From NCBI GenBank assembly GCA_028704415.1, contig JAQWFM010000009.1, forward strand, positions 1 through 49,417: a stretch of 49,417 bases of DNA, written 5' to 3'. The DNA is from Oscillospiraceae bacterium (GTDB taxonomy: Bacteria; Bacillota; Clostridia; Saccharofermentanales; Fastidiosipilaceae). The position numbers and the translations under genes are program-made. Positions 1 through 12,226 of this stretch are shown here, piece by piece (position 1 is the first letter of the stretch; each line of letters begins with the position of its first letter). The notes under the pieces are model-generated. The model was given only the letters and a program-made list of their open reading frames with translations, did not search any database and was not told where the DNA came from.

Positions 1-160
1 TTTTTGTACCCGATTGGGCACTTTCACGCCACGATTTTTTGCAATCGGCTGAATTTCAGGGGCTTAGCTGTTCAAAAGGGGACTTACTTTTGCAATCTAC
101 AGAAAATCGGGATCAGCTGGCCAGGCGCCGGCTTTGACGGACCGCCTGAGGGCCTGCGGG

Positions 161-967
161 CTAGTCCCTCAGCCCCGGGAACAGCCTGAGGCTGTTTTGC
201 CGCAGCAGGTCATCGCTTTGCTCCGGCTGCAGCTCCCATACCCGCGCCACCTGATCCGCAATCAGACGCAAATAAGCCGGCTCATTGCGGCGGCCGCGCT
301 GCGGGACCGGCGCCAGGTACGGTGAGTCGGTCTCTATCACCACCCGGTCACGCGGCAAGCCGGCCAAAGCCTCCAGGTTTCGGCGCGCGTTCTTAAAGGT
401 AATCGGTCCGTCAAAGCCAAAGTAGAAGCCCAAAGGCAACAGGCGCCTGGCAAATTCCAGGCTGCCGCTGTAGCAGTGAAAAACCCCCGGATTTTGCTCA
501 GGGGTGCGCAGCTGCCCGGCCGCCTGCTGCCGCAGCAGCAGCTCCAGCATGGCTTCATGAGCGTCGCGCTCATGAATGATAACCGGCAGGTCAAACCGCC
601 GGGCCAGTTCCAGCTGGCTGGCACAGACCGTCTGCTGTAAGACCGGGTCATAGGGCTCATAATGGTAGTCCAGACCAATTTCGCCGACCGCCACAATTTT
701 CAGCGCCGTGCGGCGTTCCAGTAAGGTCTCCAGACGGTGCTGTAAAGCAGCGGTCCATTTATCCGCATCAGCAGGATGCAGGCCCACGGCGCAGTAAAGC
801 TCCGGATAGCGGGCCGCCAGGCTGACCACCGCTTCAATTGAGTCCGGGTCGTAGGCCACCAGGATCAGCTGCTTAATCCCGGCGGCGCCTGCCCGCTCAA
901 TAACGGCCTGATAATCCTGAGCAAAGTCGGGATCCGTAAGGTGACAATGGGTATCAATCAGGGCCAT
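161..967 (-). CDS. tatD: TatD family metal-dependent hydrolase/DNase
   Basis: 268 aa; N-terminal DTHCHL metal-binding motif, VGLHP, GEIGLDYHY and IETDSPYL motifs typical of TatD. Confidence 0.93.
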   Translation of the reverse strand: MALIDTHCHLTDPDFAQDYQAVIERAGAAGIKQLILVAYDPDSIEAVVSLAARYPELYCAVGLHPADADKWTAALQHRLETLLERRTALKIVAVGEIGLDYHYEPYDPVLQQTVCASQLELARRFDLPVIIHERDAHEAMLELLLRQQAAGQLRTPEQNPGVFHCYSGSLEFARRLLPLGFYFGFDGPITFKNARRNLEALAGLPRDRVVIETDSPYLAPVPQRGRRNEPAYLRLIADQVARVWELQPEQSDDLLRQNSLRLFPGLRD

Positions 968-978
968 GGTTTGCGGCC

Positions 979-3610
<2,632 letters not shown>

Positions 3611-3620
3611 GTACAATACC

Positions 3621-5126
3621 TCAATTCTTTCCGGCGATACCGCCAAGTTGCGCCTGACTGTTCTCCAGCAGATGCTGTTTGACATCCCAAAGCTGCTGGG
3701 ATAAGTCTACATAGTAGGTTTGGGGGTTTTCAAAACGTTTGACAGACTCCCACAGGGTGTCCAGTTGATTGGCGCAGTATTTTCTGATGGTTTCTACATT
3801 CCGGACTTTATAAACGCATTTTCCCTTGACAAAAACAGGCTGCAGCAAAGGCCGGACTGTAAAGTTAGTCAAGGTTTTGCGCTTCCAGGTCATCATGGGG
3901 TCAAATATTTCATAGGGCTGATCCTCCGGGATGGTTTCTCCCGCCAGCGTAATCAGATCCGCTACCGCCTTGCCGGTACTCCGGTCATAAAAGCGCCAGA
4001 CCTCTTTGCTGCCCGGATTAGTCATTTTTTCAACATTTTCGGAAATTTTGATTTTGGGAATGACCTGGCCGTTCTTTTCAACTGCGGATAACTTGTACAC
4101 GCCGCCAAAAACCGGCTCTGCCCGTGAGGTGATCAGCCGTTCGCCTACGCCAAAGGCGTCAATAGCCGCGCCCTGATGCAGCAGATCCCGGATTAAATAT
4201 TCGTCCAGCGCATTACTGACGGTGATCCGGCAGTCCTTAAGGCCAGCCGCGTCAAGCAGGTGGCGCGCTTCAATGGTCAGATAGGTCAGGTCACCACTGT
4301 CGATCCGGATGCCCTTAAGCCGTTTACCGCGAGGTTCCAGCACCTCATGGGCTACCCTGATCGCATTGGGCACCCCTGATCGCAGCACGTTGTATGTGTC
4401 TACCAGCAAGACCGTGTCATCCGGGTAAGACAGCGCATAAGCCTTGAACGCCTCATATTCATCATCAAAGATCTGGACAAAGCTATGGGCCATGGTACCG
4501 GACAGCGGAATATTAAACTGCTCTCCGCAGATGGTGCAGCTGGTTCCGGCGGCGCCGGCTATATAGGCCGCGCGTGCGCCTAAGACCGAGGCATCTACCC
4601 CCTGGGCGCGTCTGGCGCCAAACTCCATGATGGGCCGCCCTTTAGCGGCCCGCACGATCCGGGCGGCTTTAGTCGCAATCAGGCTCTGGTGATTGATCGT
4701 TAACAGCAGCATGGTTTCAATCATCTGGGCCTGAATAACCGGACCGCGGACCTTGACCATCGGCTCACGGGGAAACAGCGGGGTGCCCTCAGGAATAGCC
4801 CAGACATCACATTCAAAATGAAAGTCACGCAGGTAGTCCAGAAAGCTTTCATTAAATTGGCCGGTGGAACGCAAAAACGCCAGGTTGGCTTCAGTAAATT
4901 TAAGCTTGGTGAGGTAGTCGATCATCTCCGCTACCCCGGCCATAATGGCATAGCCCCCGTCTTCCGGTACCGAGCGGAAGAACAGGTCAAAATAAGCGAT
5001 CTCATCCTGCATGTGGTTATCCAGATAACCGCGGGACATGGTCAGCTCATAAAAATCCGTCAGCATGGAGAAGTTGGTTCTCTCATTCCAGATTACGCCA
5101 GCGGCGGGATTAGCCTCTTTACTCAT
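3621..5126 (-). CDS. pncB: nicotinate phosphoribosyltransferase
   Basis: 501 aa; NFSMLTDFYELTM N-terminus, EFGARRAQG, RIDSGDL motif. Confidence 0.93.
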   Translation of the reverse strand: MSKEANPAAGVIWNERTNFSMLTDFYELTMSRGYLDNHMQDEIAYFDLFFRSVPEDGGYAIMAGVAEMIDYLTKLKFTEANLAFLRSTGQFNESFLDYLRDFHFECDVWAIPEGTPLFPREPMVKVRGPVIQAQMIETMLLLTINHQSLIATKAARIVRAAKGRPIMEFGARRAQGVDASVLGARAAYIAGAAGTSCTICGEQFNIPLSGTMAHSFVQIFDDEYEAFKAYALSYPDDTVLLVDTYNVLRSGVPNAIRVAHEVLEPRGKRLKGIRIDSGDLTYLTIEARHLLDAAGLKDCRITVSNALDEYLIRDLLHQGAAIDAFGVGERLITSRAEPVFGGVYKLSAVEKNGQVIPKIKISENVEKMTNPGSKEVWRFYDRSTGKAVADLITLAGETIPEDQPYEIFDPMMTWKRKTLTNFTVRPLLQPVFVKGKCVYKVRNVETIRKYCANQLDTLWESVKRFENPQTYYVDLSQQLWDVKQHLLENSQAQLGGIAGKN

Positions 5127-5997
5127 GATTAAGCTCCTTTTGTGGCCCGGAAAGCGTCAGATCTGCATAGCGGGGTTCGGCATAATACACGTACTCCAAG
5201 GTCAACCCCTGCGGTGGCATAGTTTTACCGGCCTTTTTGCGGTCCTTAGCGGCAATAACGGCCGGGATACTGTCCGGGGCCAGTTTGCCCGAGCCAATGG
5301 ATACCAGTGTACCAGCCATGATTCGCACCATATTATACAAAAATCCGCTGCCATGAACAACAAAGCGCAGTAAACGCCCCTCGCCGGCAGTTGTCCCGGC
5401 GCAGCCAAAACCAGGCGGCAAATCGTGGGCCGTTGTCGGGCGGTCAAAGCTGCAGGCCAGGATCTCCCGGCGGGTCGTTTTGGCCGTGCTGCCTGCGGCG
5501 CAAAAGCTGTCAAATTCATGCACCCCCACCAAATCCGCTGCTGCCCGCTGCATCAGGCTCAGGTCCAGGGTCCCGGGGACAAAGGCAGAACGCGGCTGCC
5601 AAAAGGGGTCTGGCCTGACGCTGTTCCAGATCAGGTAGCTGTAGATTTTCGATTGGGCCTGCAGGCGGGCGTGAAACGAGCCATCGGCCTCCCAGGCCTT
5701 AAGGACGACGATATCCTTAGGCAGGAACGGTAAGATGGCATAGGGCAGGCGGTCTGCCGGCAAGGTGGAGCGGGTAAAAAAATGGCTGTAATGCCGTCTG
5801 GCGTGCACGCCTGCGTCCGTCCGGCTGCAGCCTGTCAGGCCGATGGGTTCCTGCAGCAGCTGACTCAGCGCGGTTTCAAGGGTGCCCTGAACCGTCATCG
5901 CGTTGGCCTGGCGCTGCCAGCCGGCGTAGCGCGACCCCATGTAAGCTATACAGAGTACGATTTGCCTCCGGGGCCGAATCGGATCATTCATTGACAT
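5119..5997 (-). CDS. truA: tRNA pseudouridine synthase A
   Basis: YMGSRYAGWQRQ, GCSRTDAGVHA catalytic motif; start placed at 5997 (MSMNDPIRP) with AGCAGGAG upstream. Confidence 0.93.
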   Translation of the reverse strand: MSMNDPIRPRRQIVLCIAYMGSRYAGWQRQANAMTVQGTLETALSQLLQEPIGLTGCSRTDAGVHARRHYSHFFTRSTLPADRLPYAILPFLPKDIVVLKAWEADGSFHARLQAQSKIYSYLIWNSVRPDPFWQPRSAFVPGTLDLSLMQRAAADLVGVHEFDSFCAAGSTAKTTRREILACSFDRPTTAHDLPPGFGCAGTTAGEGRLLRFVVHGSGFLYNMVRIMAGTLVSIGSGKLAPDSIPAVIAAKDRKKAGKTMPPQGLTLEYVYYAEPRYADLTLSGPQKELNHE

Positions 5998-6077
5998 ATC
6001 ACTGCTCCTGCTTTTAATTGGCCGACAGACTGCGGTTCTGCCGTCAGCCTGTCGCTTTGCTGTACGGCAGCCGGGCT

Positions 6078-6881
6078 TCAAAGATGGGTATATTCCAGCA
6101 CCAGCAGCACCGCCAGAACCAGCGTCAGCGAGAGTGCTGCCCAGCCATCCCGGGTGCCAAAACGCAGCACATGCAGGCGGGTGCGGCCTTCACCGCCGCG
6201 ATAACAGCGCGCCTCCATGGCGGTAGCTAATTCATCTGCCCGTTTGAGCGCGCTCACAAACAGCGGGATCAAAACAGATACCAGCCCCCGGGCCCGGGCT
6301 ATGGCACCGCCGGTGTCATAATCAGCGCCCCGGCTGGATTGGGCTTTCATGATTTTATCGGTTTCATCGGCCAGCGTGGGTACAAAACGCAGGGCAATGG
6401 ACATCATCATGGCTAATTCATGGCTGGGGAAACCCCAGCGGGCCAGAGGTCTGAGCAATCTTTCGATACCATCGGCCATCTCCAGAGGGGTGGTCGTCAA
6501 AGTCAGGCACAGCTGGGTAGCCATAACCAGAAAGAACAGGCGGACGGCCATCCTCAACCCGACCCAAAAGCCCTGGGGACTGGCATGCAAAAACGACCAG
6601 GAAAACCAATAGTGTTCATCCGGGGTGGTGAATACATTGAGTACCCAGGCAAAAACCGCCAGGAAAACCACCGGTTTGACACTTTTAAGCACCAGCCGGA
6701 AGGGTACCCCTGACAGGGCGATCATCACGGCCAGAAACAAACCGAAAACGGCTAACGGCAGCGGCTGATTAATCATAAACAGCACGATCATCAGCAGCAG
6801 TGAAGCCAGAATTTTGGTGCGCGGATCCAGTTTATGCAGCAGGCTGGCCGCAGGATAGTAATTTCCCAGCGTAAATGTCAC
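6078..6881 (-). CDS. ecfT: energy-coupling factor transporter transmembrane protein EcfT
   Basis: 267 aa polytopic protein; LHKLDPRTKIL and SSRGAD coupling-motif region; 4-bp overlap with upstream ATPase gene. Confidence 0.92.
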   Translation of the reverse strand: MTFTLGNYYPAASLLHKLDPRTKILASLLLMIVLFMINQPLPLAVFGLFLAVMIALSGVPFRLVLKSVKPVVFLAVFAWVLNVFTTPDEHYWFSWSFLHASPQGFWVGLRMAVRLFFLVMATQLCLTLTTTPLEMADGIERLLRPLARWGFPSHELAMMMSIALRFVPTLADETDKIMKAQSSRGADYDTGGAIARARGLVSVLIPLFVSALKRADELATAMEARCYRGGEGRTRLHVLRFGTRDGWAALSLTLVLAVLLVLEYTHL

Positions 6882-8746
6882 AGTGCGGTCCCTCCCCGGC
6901 GTTCCTGCAGCTCTTGTTGCTGTCTGACCCTTGCCCGGGCCGCGGGCTTGAGCGTCACAAACCGTTCCAGTTCCGCAACCGCCGCGTCTACAGAAAAGCA
7001 GTCCGCGTTTAAGCCGGGGCAGTCTGCCTGAAAGCGCTGCAGAAAGGCTTTACAGGCTGGCAGCGTCAGTTTGCCCGCCGCAATCAGTTCCTGATGGGCA
7101 AATATTTCCGCAGGCGTCCCTAACAGCAAACGCTGGCCATGATCCAGGACCAGAATCCGATCACACAGGCGGGCCAGATCATCCATATTATGGGAAACCA
7201 GGACAATTGTGGTTCCGGCTTTGCTCAAAATTCGCATGTAATTCAGGATTTCTTCCCGTCCCGCCGGATCCAGCCCGGCCGCCGGTTCATCCAGCACTAA
7301 AATTTCCGGTTTCATGGCCAGGATGCCAGCCAGGGCGACCCGCCTTTTTTCGCCCCCGGACAGTTCAAAGGGGGAGCGCTGCAGCCAGCTTTGGTCTACC
7401 CCCACTACCCGGGCGGCAGCTTTGACATTTTCCGTGATGACCGTTTCACTAAAGCCCATACGCCGGGGGCCAAAAGCAATATCATCCCAGACCGTTTCAG
7501 CAAACAGCTGATGCTCCGGGTATTGGAACAGCAGCTGAATATGCTGGCGCAGTTGGCGGATATCCTTAACCTGGCGCAGATTGTAATCCAGAATATGGAC
7601 CGCGCCACTTTGCAGACGCAGCAGCCCGTTCAGATGCTGAATCAAGGTTGATTTGCCGGATCCGGAGTGGCCCATGACGCCAAAAAATTCACCGGGGCTG
7701 ACCGTGAAGCTAATATGTTCCAGCGCACGCTTGGCTGTAGGCAAGCCAGCCTGATACACATAACTGATATCCTCAACCTTGATCTGATCCAAAGCCCGGG
7801 CGCGGGCCGGCTGCGCTGGACTGACAGCGGCTGTCTGCGGCTGGGCCTGAAACTGAAACGCTTGCTTTAGCTGCTGCTCCGCGGCCTCAGGGGTGGCTAA
7901 AGAACCTGACGAAAAGCCAAGGTCAAAGCGCTGGCCTAAGTAAAACGGAATCGCCGTGTGAACCGGAACATCCAGGCCCAGCCGGCGCAGCGTTTCCACT
8001 TGATGAAAAACCTGAGCCGGCGACCCTTCCATCAACAACCGGCCCTGCTGCATGACTGCCACCCGATCAGCCTGTACCGCTTCATTCATGTCATGGGTAA
8101 TATTAATAATCGTGAGTCCCCGTTCCTGCTGCAGCCGGCGCACCAGCTGCATAATGGTCTGACGGCTCAAAGGGTCAAGCATACTGGTGGCTTCATCCAT
8201 GATCAGACAAGCCGGCTGCATGGCTAAAATCCCCGCAATCGCTAACTTTTGTTTTTGGCCGCCCGACAGCTCGCTGGGCGCCGCGTGGGCATAGTCGCTC
8301 AGGCCGACGTAGGCTAAGGCCTGGCTCACCGCCTGGCCAAGCTTCGGTTGCTTAACCCCCAGATTTTCTGGTCCAAACGCCACGTCTTCCTCAACGGTGG
8401 TGGCGACAATCTGATTGTCCGGATTTTGAAAGATCATGCCGCAGCTGCGTCTGATCTCCCAGATATCCTGTTCCGCAGCCGTCGACTTACCGTCCACCCA
8501 CACGGCGCCTGAGGTCGGCAATTCCAGTCCGTTAATCAGCCGGGCTAACGTAGACTTTCCGGATCCGTTGCGGCCCAGGATGGCCAGGTGCTCGCCCCGT
8601 TTGATGCTAAGGCTGATATGGTCAACGGCGTAAGCTGATTCAGCCTCGTAAAAAGATTGCTCCGATTGGGCAGCGGCTTCCGGCGTATCGGCAGCGGCCG
8701 GATACGCAAAGCAGACCTCTTGTATATCAATAAACGTATCCGGCAC
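6878..8746 (-). CDS. fused energy-coupling factor ATPase EcfA1-EcfA2 (two ABC domains)
   Basis: 622 aa with two full ABC domains: GRNGSGKST + LSGGQKQKLAIAG + LIMDEATSMLD, and GHSGSGKST + LSGGEKRRVALAG + LVLDEPAAGLD. Confidence 0.93.
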   Translation of the reverse strand: MPDTFIDIQEVCFAYPAAADTPEAAAQSEQSFYEAESAYAVDHISLSIKRGEHLAILGRNGSGKSTLARLINGLELPTSGAVWVDGKSTAAEQDIWEIRRSCGMIFQNPDNQIVATTVEEDVAFGPENLGVKQPKLGQAVSQALAYVGLSDYAHAAPSELSGGQKQKLAIAGILAMQPACLIMDEATSMLDPLSRQTIMQLVRRLQQERGLTIINITHDMNEAVQADRVAVMQQGRLLMEGSPAQVFHQVETLRRLGLDVPVHTAIPFYLGQRFDLGFSSGSLATPEAAEQQLKQAFQFQAQPQTAAVSPAQPARARALDQIKVEDISYVYQAGLPTAKRALEHISFTVSPGEFFGVMGHSGSGKSTLIQHLNGLLRLQSGAVHILDYNLRQVKDIRQLRQHIQLLFQYPEHQLFAETVWDDIAFGPRRMGFSETVITENVKAAARVVGVDQSWLQRSPFELSGGEKRRVALAGILAMKPEILVLDEPAAGLDPAGREEILNYMRILSKAGTTIVLVSHNMDDLARLCDRILVLDHGQRLLLGTPAEIFAHQELIAAGKLTLPACKAFLQRFQADCPGLNADCFSVDAAVAELERFVTLKPAARARVRQQQELQERRGGTAL

Positions 8747-8793
8747 CCTGTAATCCCCTCGTCCTCAGTAATGTCTTCATTTTATGCCTGATT

Positions 8794-8826
8794 AAACAAA
8801 CAGGAGGAAACATGACGCTCCTCCTG
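8794..8826 (-). terminator. intrinsic terminator downstream of rplQ (end of alpha operon)
   Basis: minus strand CAGGAGGA-GCGTCATGTT-TCCTCCTG (8-bp perfect stem) followed by TTTGTTT. Confidence 0.7.
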
Positions 8827-8852
8827 CCCAAACAGATAAGTAATAACGATAT

Positions 8853-9377
8853 TCAGATCAGCTCAATGACAGCCATCAAGGCAGCGTCGCCTCTGCGCGG
8901 TCCTACCGCGGTGATTCTGGTATAGCCGCCGCTGCGGCCATTATATTTAGGCGCCACATCATTGAACAGGATATTAACCGGATTGACCGTCTTGCCATCC
9001 TTGCTCTCAGACTGAACCAGCCACTTCATGGCCTGCCGTCTGGCGGCCAGCCTTGCGGGGCTGTCAACCTGCTGTTGCGCCGTGGTCAGTTCTCTTTCCA
9101 CTACGTCGTATTCGACGCCATTTTTAGAGGTTTTACGCTTCAGCGCCTTATGTCCCTTGGAGTCAAGTTTGGCTTTTGAAACCAGAACATCTCTGGTCTC
9201 AAAGGCATCCTGATATTTGACGGCCAAGGTAATCAACTGTTCGGCAATCTTTCTCACTTCTTTGGCTCTGGTTTCCGTTGTCGTAATCTTGCCTTTGACA
9301 AGTAAATCGGTGGTTAATCCACGCAGCATCGACAACCGGATATCCGGGGTTCTCCCCAGCTTGCGATGTCCTGACAT
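8853..9377 (-). CDS. rplQ: 50S ribosomal protein L17 (with internal insertion)
   Basis: SGHRKLGR...LRGLTTDLL, NGRSGGYTRI..GPRRGDAA; start set at 9377 (MSGHRKLG). Confidence 0.96.
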   Translation of the reverse strand: MSGHRKLGRTPDIRLSMLRGLTTDLLVKGKITTTETRAKEVRKIAEQLITLAVKYQDAFETRDVLVSKAKLDSKGHKALKRKTSKNGVEYDVVERELTTAQQQVDSPARLAARRQAMKWLVQSESKDGKTVNPVNILFNDVAPKYNGRSGGYTRITAVGPRRGDAALMAVIELI

Positions 9378-9422
9378 ATTTTCCTCCTGCAACTAAGAAC
9401 TAAAGTCGGGTCTGGATTAACC

Positions 9423-10379
9423 TCAGAGCTGACTGCTTGCGGCCAGCGACAAACCCATATCTTCCAACTTCTGAATAACTTCTTCCAATGACTTTTTGCC
9501 CAGGTTTCTGACCTTCATCATATCTTCTTCCGACCGCGCTGCCAGATCTCCGACCGTATTAATGCCCGCACGTTTTAAGCAGTTATAAGTCCGGACAGAA
9601 AAATCCATATCTTCAATTGCGGTATCCAGCATGCGGGAGCGCTCATCATCTTCTTCATTATCTGCAAAACTGCTGTCCTTGCTGTCATCAGTCAGGCCAA
9701 TGAATATTTGCAGATGATTGGACAAAATTCTGGCGGCGGTGGACAAAGCTTCCTCCGCTCTTATGGTGGCATCAGTCCAGACTTCCATGGTCAGGCGGTC
9801 AAAGTCGGTTACCTGGCCCACACGCGTATCTTCGATGGCGTAATTCACCTTTTTAACCGGGGTAAAAATAGAGTCTATCGGGATCACCCCAATGGGCTGA
9901 TTGGGCCATTTATTTTGGTCAGCACTATTATATCCGCGGCCGCGGCTGAAGGTCATCTCAATAAAGAGGCGACCGCTGCCATTTAAAGTAGCAATATGTT
10001 GATCCGGGTTCATTATCTCGATTTCTTCATCACAGGTAATATCGCCGGCCTTAACCTCGCCCACACGGCCTTCTTCCGTGCTCAAATAAACCGTCTTGGG
10101 ACCGTCAACGTGCAATTTGGCCCGGATGCCCTTAATGTTCAGGATGATCTCGGTCATGTCTTCAATGACACCTTCAACCGTAGAAAATTCATGATACACA
10201 CCGTCAACACGGATAGCCGTGACTGCGGCGCCAGGCAGGGATGACAAAAGCACACGGCGCAAAGAGTTGCCTAAAGTCATACCATAGCCGCGCTCCAGCG
10301 GTTCAACGACAAATTTGCCGAATGAACCGTCATTATTGAGTTCGACCGTATTGATGACAGGCTTATTCATTTCAATCAT
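9423..10379 (-). CDS. rpoA: DNA-directed RNA polymerase alpha subunit
   Basis: [28 protein letters not shown]-terminal [23 protein letters not shown]. Confidence 0.98.
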   Translation of the reverse strand: MIEMNKPVINTVELNNDGSFGKFVVEPLERGYGMTLGNSLRRVLLSSLPGAAVTAIRVDGVYHEFSTVEGVIEDMTEIILNIKGIRAKLHVDGPKTVYLSTEEGRVGEVKAGDITCDEEIEIMNPDQHIATLNGSGRLFIEMTFSRGRGYNSADQNKWPNQPIGVIPIDSIFTPVKKVNYAIEDTRVGQVTDFDRLTMEVWTDATIRAEEALSTAARILSNHLQIFIGLTDDSKDSSFADNEEDDERSRMLDTAIEDMDFSVRTYNCLKRAGINTVGDLAARSEEDMMKVRNLGKKSLEEVIQKLEDMGLSLAASSQL

Positions 10380-10448
10380 GGGTACCTCCTACGATAATGT
10401 CGGTAGGATAAATCCTATAACACAGTCCCATCTTACGAGTCAGTCCGC

Positions 10449-11072
10449 TTATTTGGAATACAACTCGACGATCAGACGCTCCTTAACCTCAAGATCGATA
10501 TCTTCACGACCCGGCAGGCTCACAACAGTACCCTTGAGTTGCTCCATATTGACACTCAGCCAGTGCGGGATCGTCCGTCCGGCTTCCATATCTTTGAATT
10601 TGGCTGAATCGCGGGAACCTTCCGCCACCGCCACCTCATCACCGGCGTTAAGGAACATAGAAGGAATATTAGCCTTTTTGCCATTTACCGTATAATGCCC
10701 ATGCAGCACCAGTTGCCGCGCTTCAGACCGGGAAGCGGCCAGGCCCATACGATAAACGATATTATCAAAACGGCGCTCTAACAATGAGAGCAGATTTTCA
10801 CCGGTTTTACCCTGCATCCGTTCAGCCGTCTGAAACGTCTTATGGAATTGCTTTTCCAGCACGCCATAAAAGCGTTTGGTTTTTTGCTTTTCCCGCATTT
10901 GAATGCCGTACTCGGACATTTTCCTGCGCATTTGCGCCTGTCCATGCTGGCCCGGCGCGTAACTTCTTCTGGATACGGCGCATTTCCCGCTATAGCAGCG
11001 GCCGCCCTTCAGGAAAAGTTTTTCGCCTTCTCTCCGGCATAACCGGCAGGCGGATTCGGTATATCTAGCCAT
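10449..11072 (-). CDS. rpsD: 30S ribosomal protein S4
   Basis: [24 protein letters not shown]4 domain [13 protein letters not shown]. Confidence 0.97.
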   Translation of the reverse strand: MARYTESACRLCRREGEKLFLKGGRCYSGKCAVSRRSYAPGQHGQAQMRRKMSEYGIQMREKQKTKRFYGVLEKQFHKTFQTAERMQGKTGENLLSLLERRFDNIVYRMGLAASRSEARQLVLHGHYTVNGKKANIPSMFLNAGDEVAVAEGSRDSAKFKDMEAGRTIPHWLSVNMEQLKGTVVSLPGREDIDLEVKERLIVELYSK

Positions 11073-11087
11073 GCTTTTACCTCCGCA

Positions 11088-11492
11088 TTACACTCTTCTT
11101 CTTTTAGGCGGTCTGCAGCCATTATGAGGAATTGGGGTCACATCCTTGATGAAGGTGACTTCAAGGCCGTTGGCTTGCAGCGCACGGATAGCCGACTCCC
11201 GGCCGGATCCCGGTCCCTTGACAAAAACTTCAACAGAACGCATACCATGATCATAAGCAGTCTTGGCAGCTTGCTCCGCAGCCATTTGCGCGGCAAAGGG
11301 TGTGCCCTTGCGTGAGCCCTTCATACCAATGCCGCCGGCACTGGCCCAGGAAATAGCGTTGCCGTTCGGATCCGTGATCGTGACAATAGTATTATTGAAG
11401 GAAGACTGAATATGAGCATGTCCCTTATCGACATTCTTACGGTCTCTTCTTCTTGGCCGGGCGGCCTGACGTTTGTTTTGAACTTTAGGCAT
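11088..11492 (-). CDS. rpsK: 30S ribosomal protein S11
   Basis: [43 protein letters not shown]; ends [14 protein letters not shown]. Confidence 0.98.
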   Translation of the reverse strand: MPKVQNKRQAARPRRRDRKNVDKGHAHIQSSFNNTIVTITDPNGNAISWASAGGIGMKGSRKGTPFAAQMAAEQAAKTAYDHGMRSVEVFVKGPGSGRESAIRALQANGLEVTFIKDVTPIPHNGCRPPKRRRV

Positions 11493-11503
11493 AATCGGCC
11501 TCC

Positions 11504-11872
11504 TTACTTCTTCTTGTTAGCCATCGTGCGGCGGGGTCCTTTACGGGTACGCGCATTGGTTTTGGTCCGCTGGCCGCGCACCGGCAGGCCAGAACGATGA
11601 CGTCTGCCCCGATAGCTGCCGATCTCAATCAGGCGTTTGATGTTCATTGCCACATCACGCCGCAGATCACCTTCAACCGTATAATCATTCTCTAAAACGT
11701 CACGGATCTTGGCTAATTCTTCATCAGACAAGTCTTTAACGCGTGTATCCGGGTTGATCTGGCATTTTTGCAAAATTTCATTAGAAAGCGTTCTGCCGAC
11801 ACCATAAATATAGGTGAGCGCGATTTCAACGCGCTTTTCATTTGGCAGGTCGACTCCTGAAATACGTGCCAT
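11504..11872 (-). CDS. rpsM: 30S ribosomal protein S13
   Basis: [26 protein letters not shown]...[25 protein letters not shown]. Confidence 0.98.
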   Translation of the reverse strand: MARISGVDLPNEKRVEIALTYIYGVGRTLSNEILQKCQINPDTRVKDLSDEELAKIRDVLENDYTVEGDLRRDVAMNIKRLIEIGSYRGRRHRSGLPVRGQRTKTNARTRKGPRRTMANKKK

Positions 11873-12029
11873 TTAATGTTTACCTCCAAAGTTGCTACTC
11901 AAGCTGCAAGTAGTCGCAATTGCTGACAGTGCAATTGACGCTCTATCGCAAACACAGACGACGGCGGTCCCTGTCCGACCGCTACAGCCGCGCCGGCCGT
12001 GGAAAAAACCCCAGGACAGAAGACAGGGC

Positions 12030-12143
12030 TCAGCCCTGTCTCTGTTTATGCTTGGGATCCGAGCAAATTACCATAACTCTGCCCTTACGCTTAATGACTT
12101 TGCACTTCTCGCACATCGGTTTGACCGAAGGTCTGACTTTCAT
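12030..12143 (-). CDS. rpmJ: 50S ribosomal protein L36 (zinc-binding form)
   Basis: Not in supplied ORF track. Manual minus-strand translation: [37 protein letters not shown], with GGGAGGTG SD upstream. Confidence 0.97.
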   Translation of the reverse strand: MKVRPSVKPMCEKCKVIKRKGRVMVICSDPKHKQRQG

Positions 12144-12195
12144 CTCGTTCACCTCCCTGGGAATCGCCAAAAACGCAGTCTTTGGCGCATGCTAT

Positions 12196-12226
12196 AATAT
12201 TCTATCAAAATAATTCTACAATTCAA
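12196..12226 (-). promoter_or_regulatory. candidate extended -10 promoter for rpmJ-rpsM-rpsK-rpsD-rpoA-rplQ
   Basis: minus strand TTGAAT-16 nt-TAGAAT with TGA extension (TGATAGAATATT); an identical 12-mer lies at 12312-12323. Confidence 0.5.

Noticed and set aside
8811-8924. 37-codon plus-strand ORF starting after CAGGAGGAAAC (MTLLLPKQISNND...)
   Set aside because: The apparent SD is one arm of the rplQ terminator and the ORF runs antisense into rplQ; no independent support.
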